Part shown: in pieces, positions 1 to 10,926 of the stretch
Layout: each line of letters begins with the position of its first letter
Numbering within the stretch: the stretch's first letter is position 1
Source: Hyphomicrobiales bacterium
Lineage (GTDB): Bacteria; Pseudomonadota; Alphaproteobacteria; Rhizobiales; Xanthobacteraceae
Reading direction: 5' to 3'
Assembly (NCBI GenBank): GCA_021732215.1
Contig: JAKFVL010000010.1
Location: 169,121 to 233,120, forward strand
DNA length: 64,000 bases
Program-made: the position numbers and the translations under genes
The notes under the pieces: generated by a model
The model's database searches: none
The model's input: the letters and a program-made list of their open reading frames with translations, nothing else
What the model was told of the DNA's origin: nothing

Positions 1-33
1 CGGGCCGCCGCGCCACTTGTTTCGCTGTGCGGA

Positions 34-1287
34 TCAGACCGGTTTGAGCAGGATGTGCTTCTTCTTGCCCATCGAGAGCTTGATGACACCTTCCGATGTG
101 AGATCGGACAGCGACAGCATCGCCTTCTCGTCGGTGACCGCCGCATCGTTGACGCGCAATCCACCGCCCTTGATCTGACGGCGTGCTTCGCCGTTCGACG
201 TCACAAGCCCGGCTTTGACGAACAGACCGAGCACACCACTGCCGCCTTCAAGCTCGGCGCGCATCACTTCGACGGTCGGCAAATCCTGCGCGATCGCGCC
301 TTCCTCGAATGTCTGCCGTGCGGTCTCGGAGGCTTGCGCCGCGGCGTCGCGGCCGTGCATCAATGCTGTCGTCTCGGTTGCCAGAATTTTTTTGGCGTCG
401 TTGACCTCGGAGCCCCTCAGCGCCGCAAGTCTCGCCACCTCGCCCAGCGGAAGCGTCGTGAACAGCTTGAGGAAGCGCTCGACGTCGGCGTCCTCGGTGT
501 TGCGCCAGTATTGCCAGTAATCGTAAGGGCTCAGCATGTCTGGGTTGAGCCACACCGCGCCGGCGGCAGTCTTGCCCATCTTTGCGCCGGATGAGGTGGT
601 GAGCAGCGGGCAGGTCAGCGCATAGAGCTGATGTGTCCCCATGCGGCGGCCGAGATCGATGCCGTTGACGATATTGCCCCACTGATCCGAGCCGCCCATC
701 TGCAGGTTGCAGCCATAGCGCCGCGCCAGTTCGACGTAATCGTAGGACTGCAGGATCATGTAATTGAATTCGATAAACGACAGTTCCTGATCGCGCTCGA
801 GCCGCAGCTTGACCGAGTCCATCGTCAGCATGCGGTTGATCGAGAAATGCCGGCCGACATCGCGCAGCATCTCGATGTAGTTGAGTTTGGTCAGCCACTC
901 GGCGTTATCGGCCATCACCGCGTCGCTCTTGGCTCCGCCGAAGCGCATGAACTTCGCGAACGTGCCCTTGATCGATTCCTTGTTGGCGTCGATCTGGTCG
1001 TAGGTCAGCAGCTTGCGGGTCTCGTCGCGGCCCGACGGGTCGCCGACGCGCGTCGTTCCGCCGCCCATCAGCGTGATCGGCTTGTTGCCGGACTGCTGCA
1101 GCCAGTGCAGCATCATGATCGAGAGCAGGTGGCCGACATGCAGCGAGGCCGCCGTACAGTCATAGCCGACATACGCCACGACCTCCGACCTCGCCGCGAG
1201 CTCGTCGAGGCCGCCGGTGTCCGAGACCTGGTGAACGAATCCGCGCGTTTGCAGGACGTTCATAAAATCTGACTTAAATGCGGTCAT
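34..1287 (-). CDS. tyrS: Tyrosyl-tRNA synthetase
   Basis: Charges tRNA-Tyr with tyrosine in the cytoplasm. The 417-residue protein has the class I signature HVGH at about residues 50-53, the KMSKS-type loop as KMGKT, and a C-terminal S4-like RNA-binding segment ([20 protein letters not shown]). The length fits bacterial TyrRS. I chose the ATG at 1287 (MTAFKSDF) because it opens the conserved region; the frame stays open upstream to 1329, but those residues ([10 protein letters not shown]) look non-coding. It diverges from anmK across about 140 bases that must hold both promoters. That gap contains a small GAACT-ATC-AGTTC palindrome at 1367-1379, next to a TTATAA that could serve as a -10 box on the minus strand. 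Confidence 0.96.
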   Translation of the reverse strand: MTAFKSDFMNVLQTRGFVHQVSDTGGLDELAARSEVVAYVGYDCTAASLHVGHLLSIMMLHWLQQSGNKPITLMGGGTTRVGDPSGRDETRKLLTYDQIDANKESIKGTFAKFMRFGGAKSDAVMADNAEWLTKLNYIEMLRDVGRHFSINRMLTMDSVKLRLERDQELSFIEFNYMILQSYDYVELARRYGCNLQMGGSDQWGNIVNGIDLGRRMGTHQLYALTCPLLTTSSGAKMGKTAAGAVWLNPDMLSPYDYWQYWRNTEDADVERFLKLFTTLPLGEVARLAALRGSEVNDAKKILATETTALMHGRDAAAQASETARQTFEEGAIAQDLPTVEVMRAELEGGSGVLGLFVKAGLVTSNGEARRQIKGGGLRVNDAAVTDEKAMLSLSDLTSEGVIKLSMGKKKHILLKPV

Positions 1288-1428
1288 AGGCGTGTGACTT
1301 TGCGGTAACCGGTTTGCAGGTTGTTCCAAGGTATCCTGCTGCTTTCAGCGCCCGGACGGATTATAAGAACTATCAGTTCGATACAAGGTTGAATGGTTCG
1401 CAGCACTTTCGCCGAGGATTGACAGGCC

Positions 1429-2532
1429 ATGATGATGCGTGCGCTGGGCTTGATGAGCGGCACTTCTCTGGATGGCGTCGATGTAGCCATGATCGAGACC
1501 GACGGGCGCCGCGTCACGTCGCTTGGCCCGACCGGCTACCGGGCTTACACCCAGCAGGAGCGCGCCGTTCTGCGCCACGCCCTGACCGAGGCGGTCAAGC
1601 TCAATCATCGCGATGCCCGCCCGGGCATCATCGGCGAGGCCGAGCGGATGGTGACGGTGGCCCACGCGGAAGCGGTCGCTGCCTACACCGCACAGCATCG
1701 TATTTCGCCGCTCGATATCGATATCGTCGGTTTCCATGGCCAGACCGTGCTGCACCGGCCCGCGGAGCGATTGACGATCCAGATTGGCGACGGGGCCGCG
1801 CTGGCGCGCTCGATTCATATTCCGGTGATGCATGACTTCCGCGCAGCCGACGTGGCCGCCGGCGGGCAGGGCGCACCGTTCGTGCCAGTTTACCACCGCG
1901 CACTTGCCGAATCGCTTGGCCGCGACGGCCCGATCGCTGTCGTAAATATCGGCGGTGTCTCGAACATCAGCTACATCGATGGCGACGACGTGCTGATCGC
2001 TTGCGACACCGGCCCCGGCAACGCGCTGCTCGACGACTTCATGATGAAGACCGTCAAACAGCCTTTCGACAACGAAGGCCGCACGGCGGCGCAAGGCGTG
2101 CCGGACAAAGCCTGGATTGCCGATGCCTTGCACCATCCGTTCTTTGCCCTGCCGCCGCCGAAATCGCTCGACCGCAACGACTTTGCGGGACTGAAACTCG
2201 GTGATGTGTCGCTTGTTGACGGTGCTGCGACGCTGACGGCGTTCACGGCCGAAGCCATCGCCTCCATCGCACCGCTGCTGCCGAAGCCTCCGGAAACCTG
2301 GGTGGTGGTCGGGGGAGGCGCGCGAAACCTGACCCTGATGCGGATGCTGCGCCGGCGTCTGGAGCCGGCTTCCGTCGAGAGCGCCGAAGGCCTCGGCTGG
2401 GCGGGCGATGCCATCGAGGCGCAGGCGTTCGGCTTTCTGGCCGTCCGCAGCCTGCAGCGGCTGCCACTCAGCTATCCAGAAACAACGGGCGTTCCACACC
2501 CGATGCGGGGAGGCGTGATCGCGAATCCGTGA
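1429..2532 (+). CDS. anmK: 1,6-anhydro-N-acetylmuramic acid kinase
   Basis: Phosphorylates and opens anhydro-MurNAc released by lytic transglycosylases, returning it to peptidoglycan recycling as MurNAc-6-phosphate. The N-terminus carries the family signature GLMSGTSLDGVDVA, and later blocks (GFHGQTVLHRP, DTGPGNALLDDFM, VVGGGARN) follow the AnmK order. The 367 residues match the usual size of about 370. The start is the first of three consecutive Met codons; any of them could serve. It diverges from tyrS, an arrangement common in this bacterial group. A lytic transglycosylase and an amidase encoded at 37.8-40.4 kb act upstream in the same recycling route. Confidence 0.95.
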   Translation: MMMRALGLMSGTSLDGVDVAMIETDGRRVTSLGPTGYRAYTQQERAVLRHALTEAVKLNHRDARPGIIGEAERMVTVAHAEAVAAYTAQHRISPLDIDIVGFHGQTVLHRPAERLTIQIGDGAALARSIHIPVMHDFRAADVAAGGQGAPFVPVYHRALAESLGRDGPIAVVNIGGVSNISYIDGDDVLIACDTGPGNALLDDFMMKTVKQPFDNEGRTAAQGVPDKAWIADALHHPFFALPPPKSLDRNDFAGLKLGDVSLVDGAATLTAFTAEAIASIAPLLPKPPETWVVVGGGARNLTLMRMLRRRLEPASVESAEGLGWAGDAIEAQAFGFLAVRSLQRLPLSYPETTGVPHPMRGGVIANP

Positions 2533-2543
2533 TTTAAATGCGG

Positions 2544-2600
2544 TTGCATGGATGTTGACTATTCAATGCAGATGCATCTAAATTGATGCAGATGCATTAA
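2544..2600 (+). promoter_or_regulatory. Putative GST promoter with paired 12-bp direct repeats
   Basis: TTGACT at 2555-2560 followed after 18 bases by TAAATT at 2579-2584 resembles a sigma-70-type promoter. The identical 12-mer ATGCAGATGCAT occurs at 2566-2577, between the boxes, and again at 2586-2597, just after the -10. The copies are 20 bases apart, about two helical turns, so a protein bound to both would sit on the same DNA face and block the promoter. GATGCATC and ATGCAT inside the copies are palindromic. The repeats are seen directly; the promoter boxes and operator role are inferred. Confidence 0.5.
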
Positions 2601-2611
2601 ATGAGGATTTC

Positions 2612-3286
2612 ATGCCCGCGCTGCTCAAACTTGTCAGCCACAATCTCTGCCCCTATGTGCAGCGCGCGGCGATCGCGTTGACCGAGAAGGGCGTGCCGTT
2701 CGAACGGATCGATATCGACCTCGCCAGCAAGCCCGACTGGTTTTTGAAGATTTCGCCGCTCGGCAAGACTCCCGTATTGCAGGTCGGCGATACCGCGATC
2801 TTCGAGTCCGCCGTCATTCTCGAGTATCTCGAAGAGACCCAGCCGAAGCCGCTGCATCCGAAAGATCCACTCAAGCGCGCAGAGCATCGCGCGTGGATCG
2901 AGTTCTCATCCGCCGTGCTCGGCGATATCTGGGGACTCGAAACTGCTGCCGATGAAGCCGCGTTCAGGGCAAAGGCCAAGCAGCTGGAGGCAAAGTTTGC
3001 TCGCCTCGAAACACGGCTGGTCGAGTCGCCGTGGTTTGATGGCGATGATTTCTCGCTGGTGGATGCGGTATTCGCGCCCGCATTCCGTTACTTCGATGTG
3101 TTTGACGAGATCGGCAACTTTGGAATTCTTGACGACAAACCGAAGATCGCGGCGTGGCGACAGCAGCTCGCCCGGCGGCCATCGGTCGTCAACGCAGTCG
3201 GCAAGGATTATCCAGACTTGCTGCGCGCGTTCATGCGCCGGCACAAGGCGTGGCTCTCGCAGCTCGATACCAAAGCTGCGGCGTAA
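2612..3286 (+). CDS. Glutathione S-transferase family protein
   Basis: Probably conjugates or reduces electrophiles with glutathione in the cytoplasm. The thioredoxin-fold N-terminal half includes SHNLCPYVQRAAIAL, with a Cys where omega-like and beta-like GSTs have their catalytic residue, then the glutathione-binding region (SPLGKTPVLQV, IFESAVILEYLEE). The C-terminal half is a helical domain. The 224-residue length is typical. The ATG at 2612 follows GAGG at 2603-2606. The promoter region carries striking repeats, so expression is probably inducible. The substrate cannot be inferred. A 97-base palindromic repeat follows the stop. Confidence 0.9.
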   Translation: MPALLKLVSHNLCPYVQRAAIALTEKGVPFERIDIDLASKPDWFLKISPLGKTPVLQVGDTAIFESAVILEYLEETQPKPLHPKDPLKRAEHRAWIEFSSAVLGDIWGLETAADEAAFRAKAKQLEAKFARLETRLVESPWFDGDDFSLVDAVFAPAFRYFDVFDEIGNFGILDDKPKIAAWRQQLARRPSVVNAVGKDYPDLLRAFMRRHKAWLSQLDTKAAA

Positions 3287-3291
3287 GAACC

Positions 3292-3388
3292 GTCATGCCC
3301 CTCCTTGTGCCGGGCATCCACGTCTTATGCGAGCAAGATTTCTTAAACGTGGATGGCCGGGACAAGCCCGGCCAAGCCCGGCCATGAC
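3292..3388. repeat. Intergenic palindromic repeat, type A
   Basis: Outer arms GTCATG (3292-3297) and CATGAC (3383-3388) enclose long imperfect arms at 3305-3323 and 3347-3365, which carry GGGCATCCACGT and ACGTGGATGGCC. GCCCGGCCAA is duplicated near the right end. It lies between the convergent GST and hydrolase genes and could also end transcription in both directions. Its style matches dispersed palindromes of Bradyrhizobium-type genomes; a genome-wide count would decide this. Confidence 0.75.
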
Positions 3389-3410
3389 AAAGAAAAGAGT
3401 TTGCTTGACG

Positions 3411-4058
3411 TCAGCGGACGTTGGCGAGCCGCATGTCGAGATAGCTTGTCACCGATTCCATCAGCGGCTCGAGCTTGCCGTCGAAGAAGTGGTTGGCGCC
3501 CGGGATGATCTGCTGATCGATCACGATGCCCTTTTGCGTCTTCAGCTTCTCGACCAGCGTGTTGACGTCCTTCGGCGGCACCACCGCATCCTTCTCGCCA
3601 TGGACGATCAGGCCGGACGACGGGCAGGGCGCAAGGAACGAGAAGTCGTAGAGATTGGCCGGCGGCGCGATCGAGATGAAGCCTTCGACCTCCGGGCGGC
3701 GCATCAGCAACTGCATGCCGATCCATGCACCGAACGAGAAGCCGGTGACCCAGCACGCGCGCGCTTCCGGATTGATCGACTGCGCCCAGTCGAGCGCGGA
3801 TGCGGCATCCGATAATTCGCCGGTGCCGTGGTCGAACGAGCCCTGGCTGCGGCCGACGCCGCGGAAATTGAAACGCAGCACCGAGAACCCGCGGTGCACG
3901 AAGGCATAGTAACACTGGTAGACGATCTGATGGTTCATGGTGCCGTGGAATTGCGGATGCGGATGCAGCACCATCGCAATCGGGGCGTTCTTCTGCTTCG
4001 CCGGGTGATAGCGGCCCTCGAGGCGGCCAGCAGGTCCGGTGAAAATGACTTCGGGCAT
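3411..4058 (-). CDS. Alpha/beta hydrolase (dienelactone hydrolase-like)
   Basis: A small cytoplasmic alpha/beta-hydrolase of 215 residues. It has an HPHPQFHGTM segment near the N-terminus, a nucleophile elbow (GFSFGAWIG, with Ser), an acid on the strand ending in GEKDAVVPP, and the catalytic His in PGANHFFDG. Strand MVLHPHPQFHG and FNFRGVGRSQG resemble the YcjY and UPF0227-like family whose substrates are unknown. The ATG at 4058 is preferred over a TTG six bases upstream because AGGA lies 7 bases before it. It lies upstream of, and diverges from, the Suf cluster. The substrate cannot be told from the sequence. Confidence 0.85.
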   Translation of the reverse strand: MPEVIFTGPAGRLEGRYHPAKQKNAPIAMVLHPHPQFHGTMNHQIVYQCYYAFVHRGFSVLRFNFRGVGRSQGSFDHGTGELSDAASALDWAQSINPEARACWVTGFSFGAWIGMQLLMRRPEVEGFISIAPPANLYDFSFLAPCPSSGLIVHGEKDAVVPPKDVNTLVEKLKTQKGIVIDQQIIPGANHFFDGKLEPLMESVTSYLDMRLANVR

Positions 4059-4358
4059 TTGCAATCCTTAAGAACTCAACGGTCGCACGCCGTGCGGGCT
4101 GTCAGCCGATGGAGTGGATGGGGCAGTCGGTCGCAGACGCTCCAAACCCAAGCGATGCGGTGAACGCGGGCCGCCTTCTACCATGGGGCGAGGGTCGAAA
4201 AGCAAGCAAAATCAGGTCGTCTTGCGGCGTCTGGAACTCCCCATGCAGTGTCCCAAGCAGCGGATTCTGCAGCCTTTTTCGGGAGCGATACGGTATGTCT
4301 GGTAAAACGTCCGAAGGCCGCTAAACCGCAGCGTCTGGAACTGGAAGCCACCACGCCA

Positions 4359-5522
4359 ATGAATTCGCGGGTCTATCTCGACTGGAATGCGACGGCGCCG
4401 CTGCGCCCCGAAGCGCGTGCGGCGCTTGCAGCTCATTGGGATGTGGCGGGCAATCCGTCGTCGATCCATGCGGAGGGCCGCGCGGCGCGCGCGCTCGTCG
4501 AGGCGGCGCGCGATGCGCTGGCGCGAGCGCTGGGCGCCGACGCACGCAATGTGATTTTCACCTCCGGCGGAACTGAGGCCAACGGTCTGGGGCTGACACC
4601 CGGCATGTCCCGCAACGGCAGCTCACCGGCGAAGTGGCTGATTGTTTCGGCGATCGAGCATGCGTCCGTGCTGGCGGGCGGACAATTCATGCGCGGGGAC
4701 ATTGCAGTTGCGCCGGTCGATGGCGACGGCATCGTCGATCGCGATGCATTGCGTGCGCTGCTTCACGGCAAACCCGCAGCACTCGTCTCGGTCATGCTCG
4801 CCAACAACGAGACCGGCGCGATTCAGCCGATTGCCGAGATTGCCGACATCGTTCATGAGGCCGGTGGCCTTCTCCATGTCGATGCGATTCAGGCGTTCGG
4901 AAAAATTCCGGTTGCCGTCGGTGAATTGAAAGCCGACCTGCTGTCGGTGTCAGCGCACAAGATCGGCGGCCCCAAGGGTGTCGGCGCACTGGTGCTGACA
5001 GAGGGCATCGAGGGCGTTGCTGCCACAATCCGGGGCGGCGGGCAGGAGCGCGGAAGGCGCGCCGGAACAGAGAATGTCGCCGGCATTGCGGCTTTCGGAG
5101 CCGCAGTGGACGCAGCAATTGCTGCGATGCCGGCGGAATCGGCGGCGATGGCGAATTTGCGCAATCGGCTTGAATCAGGTTTGAAACGTCATCCGGGCGC
5201 GGTTTTCTTTTCCGAGACGGTTCCGCGGCTGCCGAACACAACGTTGTTCTCGGCCCCCGGTCTGAAGGCGGAAACTGCCGTGATCGCCTTCGATCTGGAA
5301 GGAATCGCTCTGTCCTCCGGTTCGGCCTGTTCCTCGGGAAAGGTTCAGCCATCCCATGTGCTTGCGGCCATGGGAGTTGCACCTGACCTGATTCAGGGGG
5401 CTTTGCGCCTCAGTCTGGGGTGGCAGAGCCAGGATGCTGACATTGATCGGTGTCTTGAGGCTTGGAGAAAGCTCTCGGGTGTATTACGTAAGGGGAATGA
5501 AACGGGGCTTGAACGTTTCTAA
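4359..5522 (+). CDS. Cysteine desulfurase (IscS/NifS type) at the head of the Suf cluster
   Basis: A PLP enzyme that removes sulfur from cysteine as a persulfide for Fe-S cluster building. Visible features are the PLP-binding Lys201 in SAHKIGGPKG, the conserved NNETGAIQPI block, and the catalytic Cys324 in the flexible loop SGSACSSGKVQP, which marks group I (IscS/NifS-like) enzymes rather than SufS. The start MNSRVYLDWNATAPL at 4359 gives 387 residues; the frame is open to 4248, but those residues look non-conserved. A weak GGAAG lies at 4343-4347. The 300 bases upstream hold no gene I can support. It is followed 81 bases later by sufB, so the locus has two desulfurases, this one and sufS. 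Confidence 0.93.
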   Translation: MNSRVYLDWNATAPLRPEARAALAAHWDVAGNPSSIHAEGRAARALVEAARDALARALGADARNVIFTSGGTEANGLGLTPGMSRNGSSPAKWLIVSAIEHASVLAGGQFMRGDIAVAPVDGDGIVDRDALRALLHGKPAALVSVMLANNETGAIQPIAEIADIVHEAGGLLHVDAIQAFGKIPVAVGELKADLLSVSAHKIGGPKGVGALVLTEGIEGVAATIRGGGQERGRRAGTENVAGIAAFGAAVDAAIAAMPAESAAMANLRNRLESGLKRHPGAVFFSETVPRLPNTTLFSAPGLKAETAVIAFDLEGIALSSGSACSSGKVQPSHVLAAMGVAPDLIQGALRLSLGWQSQDADIDRCLEAWRKLSGVLRKGNETGLERF

Positions 5523-5570
5523 TCCTCGCGCGATGCGCGTATTCAGCCCCGATACAACCTAAGCGTCCAC

Positions 5571-5589
5571 CGCGGTCCTTGAAACCGCG
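5571..5589 (+). promoter_or_regulatory. Hairpin abutting the sufB ribosome-binding site
   Basis: CGCGGT (5571-5576) and ACCGCG (5584-5589) form a 6-bp stem with a 7-base loop directly before the GCGGAGG ribosome-binding site of sufB (5591-5597). It could modulate sufB translation or protect a processed end; no function is shown. Confidence 0.35.
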
Positions 5590-5603
5590 AGCGGAGGATA
5601 CCA

Positions 5604-7114
<1,511 letters not shown>

Positions 7115-7118
<4 letters not shown>

Positions 7119-7870
7119 ACGCGCTATTGGAAGTGAAGAACCTTCAGGTCCGTGTCGAGGAGCGTGAGATTCTCCACGGGCTGACGCTTACCGTGAACCC
7201 GGGCGAGGTGCACGCCATCATGGGCCCGAACGGCTCGGGCAAATCGACGCTGAGCCATGTCATTGCCGGCAAAGCCGGTTATGAAGTCACGGGTGGCGAG
7301 GTTCTCTACAAGGGTGAAGATCTGCTGGAGATGGATCCGAACGAGCGCGCCGCCAAGGGCGTGTTCCTGGCGTTTCAGTATCCGGTCGAAATTCCCGGCG
7401 TCGCCACCATGAATTTCCTGCACACCGCGCTGAACGCGCAGCGCAAGGCGCGCGGCGAGAAGGAAATCCTGACGCCGGACTTTCTGAAGAAGGTTCGCGA
7501 GGTGGCGAAGTCGCTGAACATTCCGCAGGACATGCTCAAGCGTGGCGTCAACGTCGGCTTCTCCGGCGGCGAAAAGAAGCGCAACGAGATTTTGCAGATG
7601 GCGCTGTTCGAGCCTGCATTGTGCATTCTCGATGAAATGGATTCCGGTCTCGATATCGACGCGCTGCGTGTCGCCGCCGACGGCGTCAACGCATTGCGCT
7701 CAAAGGACCGGGCGATGGTCGTGATCACCCACTATCAGCGGCTGCTGAACTACATCGTGCCGGACTTCGTGCACGTGATGTCGAAGGGCCGGGTGGTGAA
7801 GAGCGGCGGCAAGGAACTGGCGCTGGAGCTGGAGAAATCCGGCTACGCCCAGTTCGACGACGCGGCTTGA
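7115..7870 (+). CDS. sufC: Fe-S cluster assembly ATPase SufC
   Basis: ABC-type ATPase of the SufBC2D complex; ATP hydrolysis drives the shape change of SufB-SufD needed for iron entry. Walker A is GPNGSGKST, the signature is [10 protein letters not shown] (the SufC variant), Walker B is [11 protein letters not shown], and the switch His lies in [11 protein letters not shown]. The 251 residues are the normal length, with no membrane segment. The ATG overlaps the sufB stop by four bases; sufD starts 16 bases after its end. Confidence 0.98.
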
Positions 7871-7886
7871 TAACGGTGCGATTGCA

Positions 7887-9227
7887 ATGAACGTGGCATT
7901 GGCCAAGACCGATACGAAAACAGATACAAGCCGCGCGCTCGGTGAAGCGTTCGCCAACGTGCGCGAGCGGCTGCCGGGCACGGGCGCCGTGGCCGAGGCG
8001 CGCCAACGCGCGCTTGAGGCGTTCGAGCGGCAGGGACTTCCGCACCGGCGCGTCGAGGACTGGAAATATACCGACCTGCGTACGGCGATGCGCGAGGTGT
8101 TGCCGCTCGCGGCCGCCCCTGACGAGGCGGCGGCGTCGCGCGCTGCGGCGATTCTGAAATCCGCTGCCGTCAAAGGCGCGCGCCAGCTTGTGCTGGTTGA
8201 TGGCGTCTACGCGCCGCAACTGTCCAATCTCGGCAAGCTGGAGAAGGGTCTCGCGGTCCGCACGCTGCGGGATGCGCTGGAAACCGGTGGCGAAGCGGTT
8301 CGCAATCAGTTGCTGCCGCCGAAGCAATCCGCCGATCCGATGGTGGCGCTGAACACCGCGATGATGACCGACGGTGTCGTCATCGAGATCAGCGAAGGCG
8401 CCGAGCTGGCTCAGGCCATCCAGATCATCCACATAGCCAGCGGTGCGTCACCAGCCGCGATGTTCACACGCTCGCTGCTGCGGGTCGGCAACAAGGCGAA
8501 GGTGACGCTGATCGAGAGCTTCGTCGCGGCCGAAGGGGCCAAGAGCTATCAGGCGCATGATGCGCTGGTGGTATCCGTCGGCTCGCACGCGCGGCTCGAT
8601 CATGTGCGGCTGATGGAAGATGCGCGCGATGCGTTCAACATCTCGACCGCGTTCGTGACCGTCGGTGCGCACGCGCATTTCAACACCTTCAATCTGACCG
8701 CTGGCGGTCAGCTTAGCCGCTATCAGGCCTTCGTTACGTTCGGCGGCGAACATGCCCGGGTCGAAACCAACGGCGTCAATCTGCTCAATGGCACCCAGCA
8801 CGGCGACACCACGCTGTTTCTGGATCACGCCGTGCCGAACGGAGCGAGCCGCGAGGTATTCCGCGCCGTGCTCGACGACCGCGGCCATTCCGTGTTCCAG
8901 GGCCGGATCATCGTGCGCCCGGACGCGCAAAAGACCGACGCCAAGATGATGACGCGGGCGTTGCTGCTGTCGGACGAAGCGGAAGCCGACAACAAGCCCG
9001 AGCTTGAGATTTTCGCCGACGACGTGACCTGCGGTCATGGCGCCACCACCGGCGCGCTGGATCAGAGCCTGCTGTTCTATCTGCGTGCGCGGGGCTTGCC
9101 GGAAAAGGAAGCGCAGGCGCTGCTGATCGAGGCGTTTGTCGGAGAAGCGATCGAGTCCATCGTCGACGACGATCTGCGTGACATCGCGGTTGGTGCTGCG
9201 CGGCGGTGGCTTGCGGCGCGAGGATAA
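7887..9227 (+). CDS. sufD: Fe-S cluster assembly protein SufD
   Basis: SufD pairs with SufB in the scaffold complex and helps acquire iron. The 446-residue protein has the alpha-helical N-terminal region with the signature RRVEDWKYTDLR, a beta-helix core, and the C-terminal blocks GHSVFQGRIIVRPDAQKTDA and DDVTCGHGATTG. These contain the Cys and His positions used at the SufB-SufD interface in the family. The stop is one base before the sufS ATG, and the reading frames follow the conserved sufBCDS order. Confidence 0.97.
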   Translation: MNVALAKTDTKTDTSRALGEAFANVRERLPGTGAVAEARQRALEAFERQGLPHRRVEDWKYTDLRTAMREVLPLAAAPDEAAASRAAAILKSAAVKGARQLVLVDGVYAPQLSNLGKLEKGLAVRTLRDALETGGEAVRNQLLPPKQSADPMVALNTAMMTDGVVIEISEGAELAQAIQIIHIASGASPAAMFTRSLLRVGNKAKVTLIESFVAAEGAKSYQAHDALVVSVGSHARLDHVRLMEDARDAFNISTAFVTVGAHAHFNTFNLTAGGQLSRYQAFVTFGGEHARVETNGVNLLNGTQHGDTTLFLDHAVPNGASREVFRAVLDDRGHSVFQGRIIVRPDAQKTDAKMMTRALLLSDEAEADNKPELEIFADDVTCGHGATTGALDQSLLFYLRARGLPEKEAQALLIEAFVGEAIESIVDDDLRDIAVGAARRWLAARG

Positions 9228-9228
9228 C

Positions 9229-10470
9229 ATGCATCCCGCGGTCAAAAACGGCGCGTATGATGTCTCCCGGGTGCGGGAGGATTTTCCAGCGCTGGCGCAG
9301 AAGATCTATGGCAAGCCGCTGGTCTATCTCGACAACGCGGCCTCGGCGCAGAAGCCCACGGTCGTGCTCGACCGGATGATGCAGGTCTATACTCACGAAT
9401 ATGCCAATGTGCATCGCGGCCTGCATTATCTCGCCAACGCTGCGACTGAAGCATTTGAGGGCGGCCGCAACACGGTCGCGGCATTTCTCAATGCCAAGCG
9501 GCCCGAAGAGATCGTGTTTACCCGCAACGCGACGGAAGCGATCAATCTGGTCGCGTCATCCTGGGGCGAGCCGAACATCAAGGCCGGCGACGAGATCGTG
9601 CTCTCGATCATGGAGCACCATTCCAACATCGTCCCCTGGCATTTCCTGCGCGAGCGGCATGGCGCCGTGATCAAGTGGGCGCCGGTCGACGACGACGGCA
9701 ATTTCCTGCTCGATGAGTTCGAGAAACTGCTGACGCCGAAAACCAAAATCGTCGCCATAACTCAGATGTCGAACGCGCTCGGCACCATCGTTCCCGTCAA
9801 GGATGTGGTGAAGCTCGCGCATGCGCGAGGCATTCCGGTGCTGGTCGACGGCAGCCAGGCGGCGGTCCATCTTGCGGTGGACGTTCAGGACATCGATTGC
9901 GATTTCTACGTGTTCACAGGCCACAAGCTGTATGGTCCGACCGGCATCGGCGTGCTCTACGCCAAGCACGAGCATCTGGTCGCGATGCGGCCCTACACCG
10001 GCGGCGGCGAGATGATCCGCGAGGTTTCGCGCGATGTGGTCACGTACGGCGATCCGCCGCACAAATTCGAGGCCGGAACGCCACCGATCGTGGAGGCTGC
10101 AGGCCTGGGTGCCGCCATCGACTACGTCAATTCGATCGGCAAGGAGCGCATTGCCACGCACGAGCACGATCTGCTCACATATGCCCAGAACCGCCTGCGC
10201 GAGATCAATTCGCTGCGGCTGATCGGAACCGCGAAGCACAAGGCCGGCGTCATCTCGTTCGAGATGAAGGGCGCGCACGCCCACGATATCGCGACCATCA
10301 TCGACCGGCAGGGTGTGGCGGTTCGCGCCGGCACCCACTGCGTGATGCCGCTTCTGGAGCGGTTCCAGGTCACAGCGACGTGCCGGGCGTCGTTCGGCAT
10401 GTATAATACCCGCGACGAAGTCGACCATCTGGTGCAGGCGCTAATCAAGGCGCAGGATATGTTCTCATGA
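9229..10470 (+). CDS. sufS: Cysteine desulfurase SufS
   Basis: Group II PLP-dependent desulfurase that supplies sulfur to SufB, usually through SufE or SufU. The PLP Lys233 lies in TGHKLYGPTG and the catalytic Cys371 in RAGTHCVMPLL, in the short ordered loop typical of SufS (the loop reads RAGTHC where E. coli has RTGHHC). The ATG at 9229 (MHPAVKNGAYDVSRVRED) gives 413 residues; an upstream open stretch inside sufD is not conserved. No sufE or sufU lies next to it in this window. Its TGA overlaps the sufT ATG. Confidence 0.97.
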   Translation: MHPAVKNGAYDVSRVREDFPALAQKIYGKPLVYLDNAASAQKPTVVLDRMMQVYTHEYANVHRGLHYLANAATEAFEGGRNTVAAFLNAKRPEEIVFTRNATEAINLVASSWGEPNIKAGDEIVLSIMEHHSNIVPWHFLRERHGAVIKWAPVDDDGNFLLDEFEKLLTPKTKIVAITQMSNALGTIVPVKDVVKLAHARGIPVLVDGSQAAVHLAVDVQDIDCDFYVFTGHKLYGPTGIGVLYAKHEHLVAMRPYTGGGEMIREVSRDVVTYGDPPHKFEAGTPPIVEAAGLGAAIDYVNSIGKERIATHEHDLLTYAQNRLREINSLRLIGTAKHKAGVISFEMKGAHAHDIATIIDRQGVAVRAGTHCVMPLLERFQVTATCRASFGMYNTRDEVDHLVQALIKAQDMFS

Positions 10471-10865
10471 GTGAAGCCGACCAGACTTTGAAAGACGCAA
10501 CCGCGCCGGCCTCGGTGCCGAACAGCGTGACAACCAACTCGGCCTTGCCGCCGGAAGAAACCGAGCGGCTCGGTAGCGAGATCGTCGGCGCGTTGAAGAC
10601 CGTTTACGATCCGGAAATTCCAGCCGACATCTACGAGCTCGGCCTGATCTATAAGGTCGACATCAAGGACGATCGCTCGGTCGATGTGGAAATGACGCTG
10701 ACCACGCCCAATTGCCCGGCGGCGGCCGAGCTTCCGACCATGGTCGAGAATGCGGTCGCGAGCGTTCCGGGCATCGGTGTCGTCAACGTCAGCATCGTCT
10801 GGGAGCCGCCGTGGACCCCGGATCGCATGACTGACGAGGCTCGCCTCGTCCTCAACATGTGGTGA
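10467..10865 (+). CDS. sufT: SufT-type DUF59 (MIP18) Fe-S maturation protein
   Basis: A small cytoplasmic protein of the DUF59/MIP18 family, linked to Fe-S cluster maturation. The DUF59 core runs from about residue 35: VGALKTVYDPEIPADIYELG, then TTPNCPAAAELP with the conserved Cys, and ends in WEPPWTPDRMTDEARLVLNM, a standard C-terminus for Suf-linked members. The first 30 residues are low in conservation and disordered-looking. It overlaps sufS by four bases (ATGA), which ties it to the operon. The exact biochemical step of SufT is not settled in the literature I know. Confidence 0.9.
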   Translation: MSEADQTLKDATAPASVPNSVTTNSALPPEETERLGSEIVGALKTVYDPEIPADIYELGLIYKVDIKDDRSVDVEMTLTTPNCPAAAELPTMVENAVASVPGIGVVNVSIVWEPPWTPDRMTDEARLVLNMW

Positions 10866-10926
10866 TAGGGACGTTTCGGATTTTGGATTAACATCGGGCA
10901 TTGAATCGCCCCGCAGGACTGACCAC

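Noticed and set aside
4109..4324. Possible 71-codon gene between the hydrolase and the cysteine desulfurase
   Set aside because: Two frames are open here, neither has a good ribosome-binding site or recognisable composition, and the stretch is probably promoter and leader of the Suf cluster.
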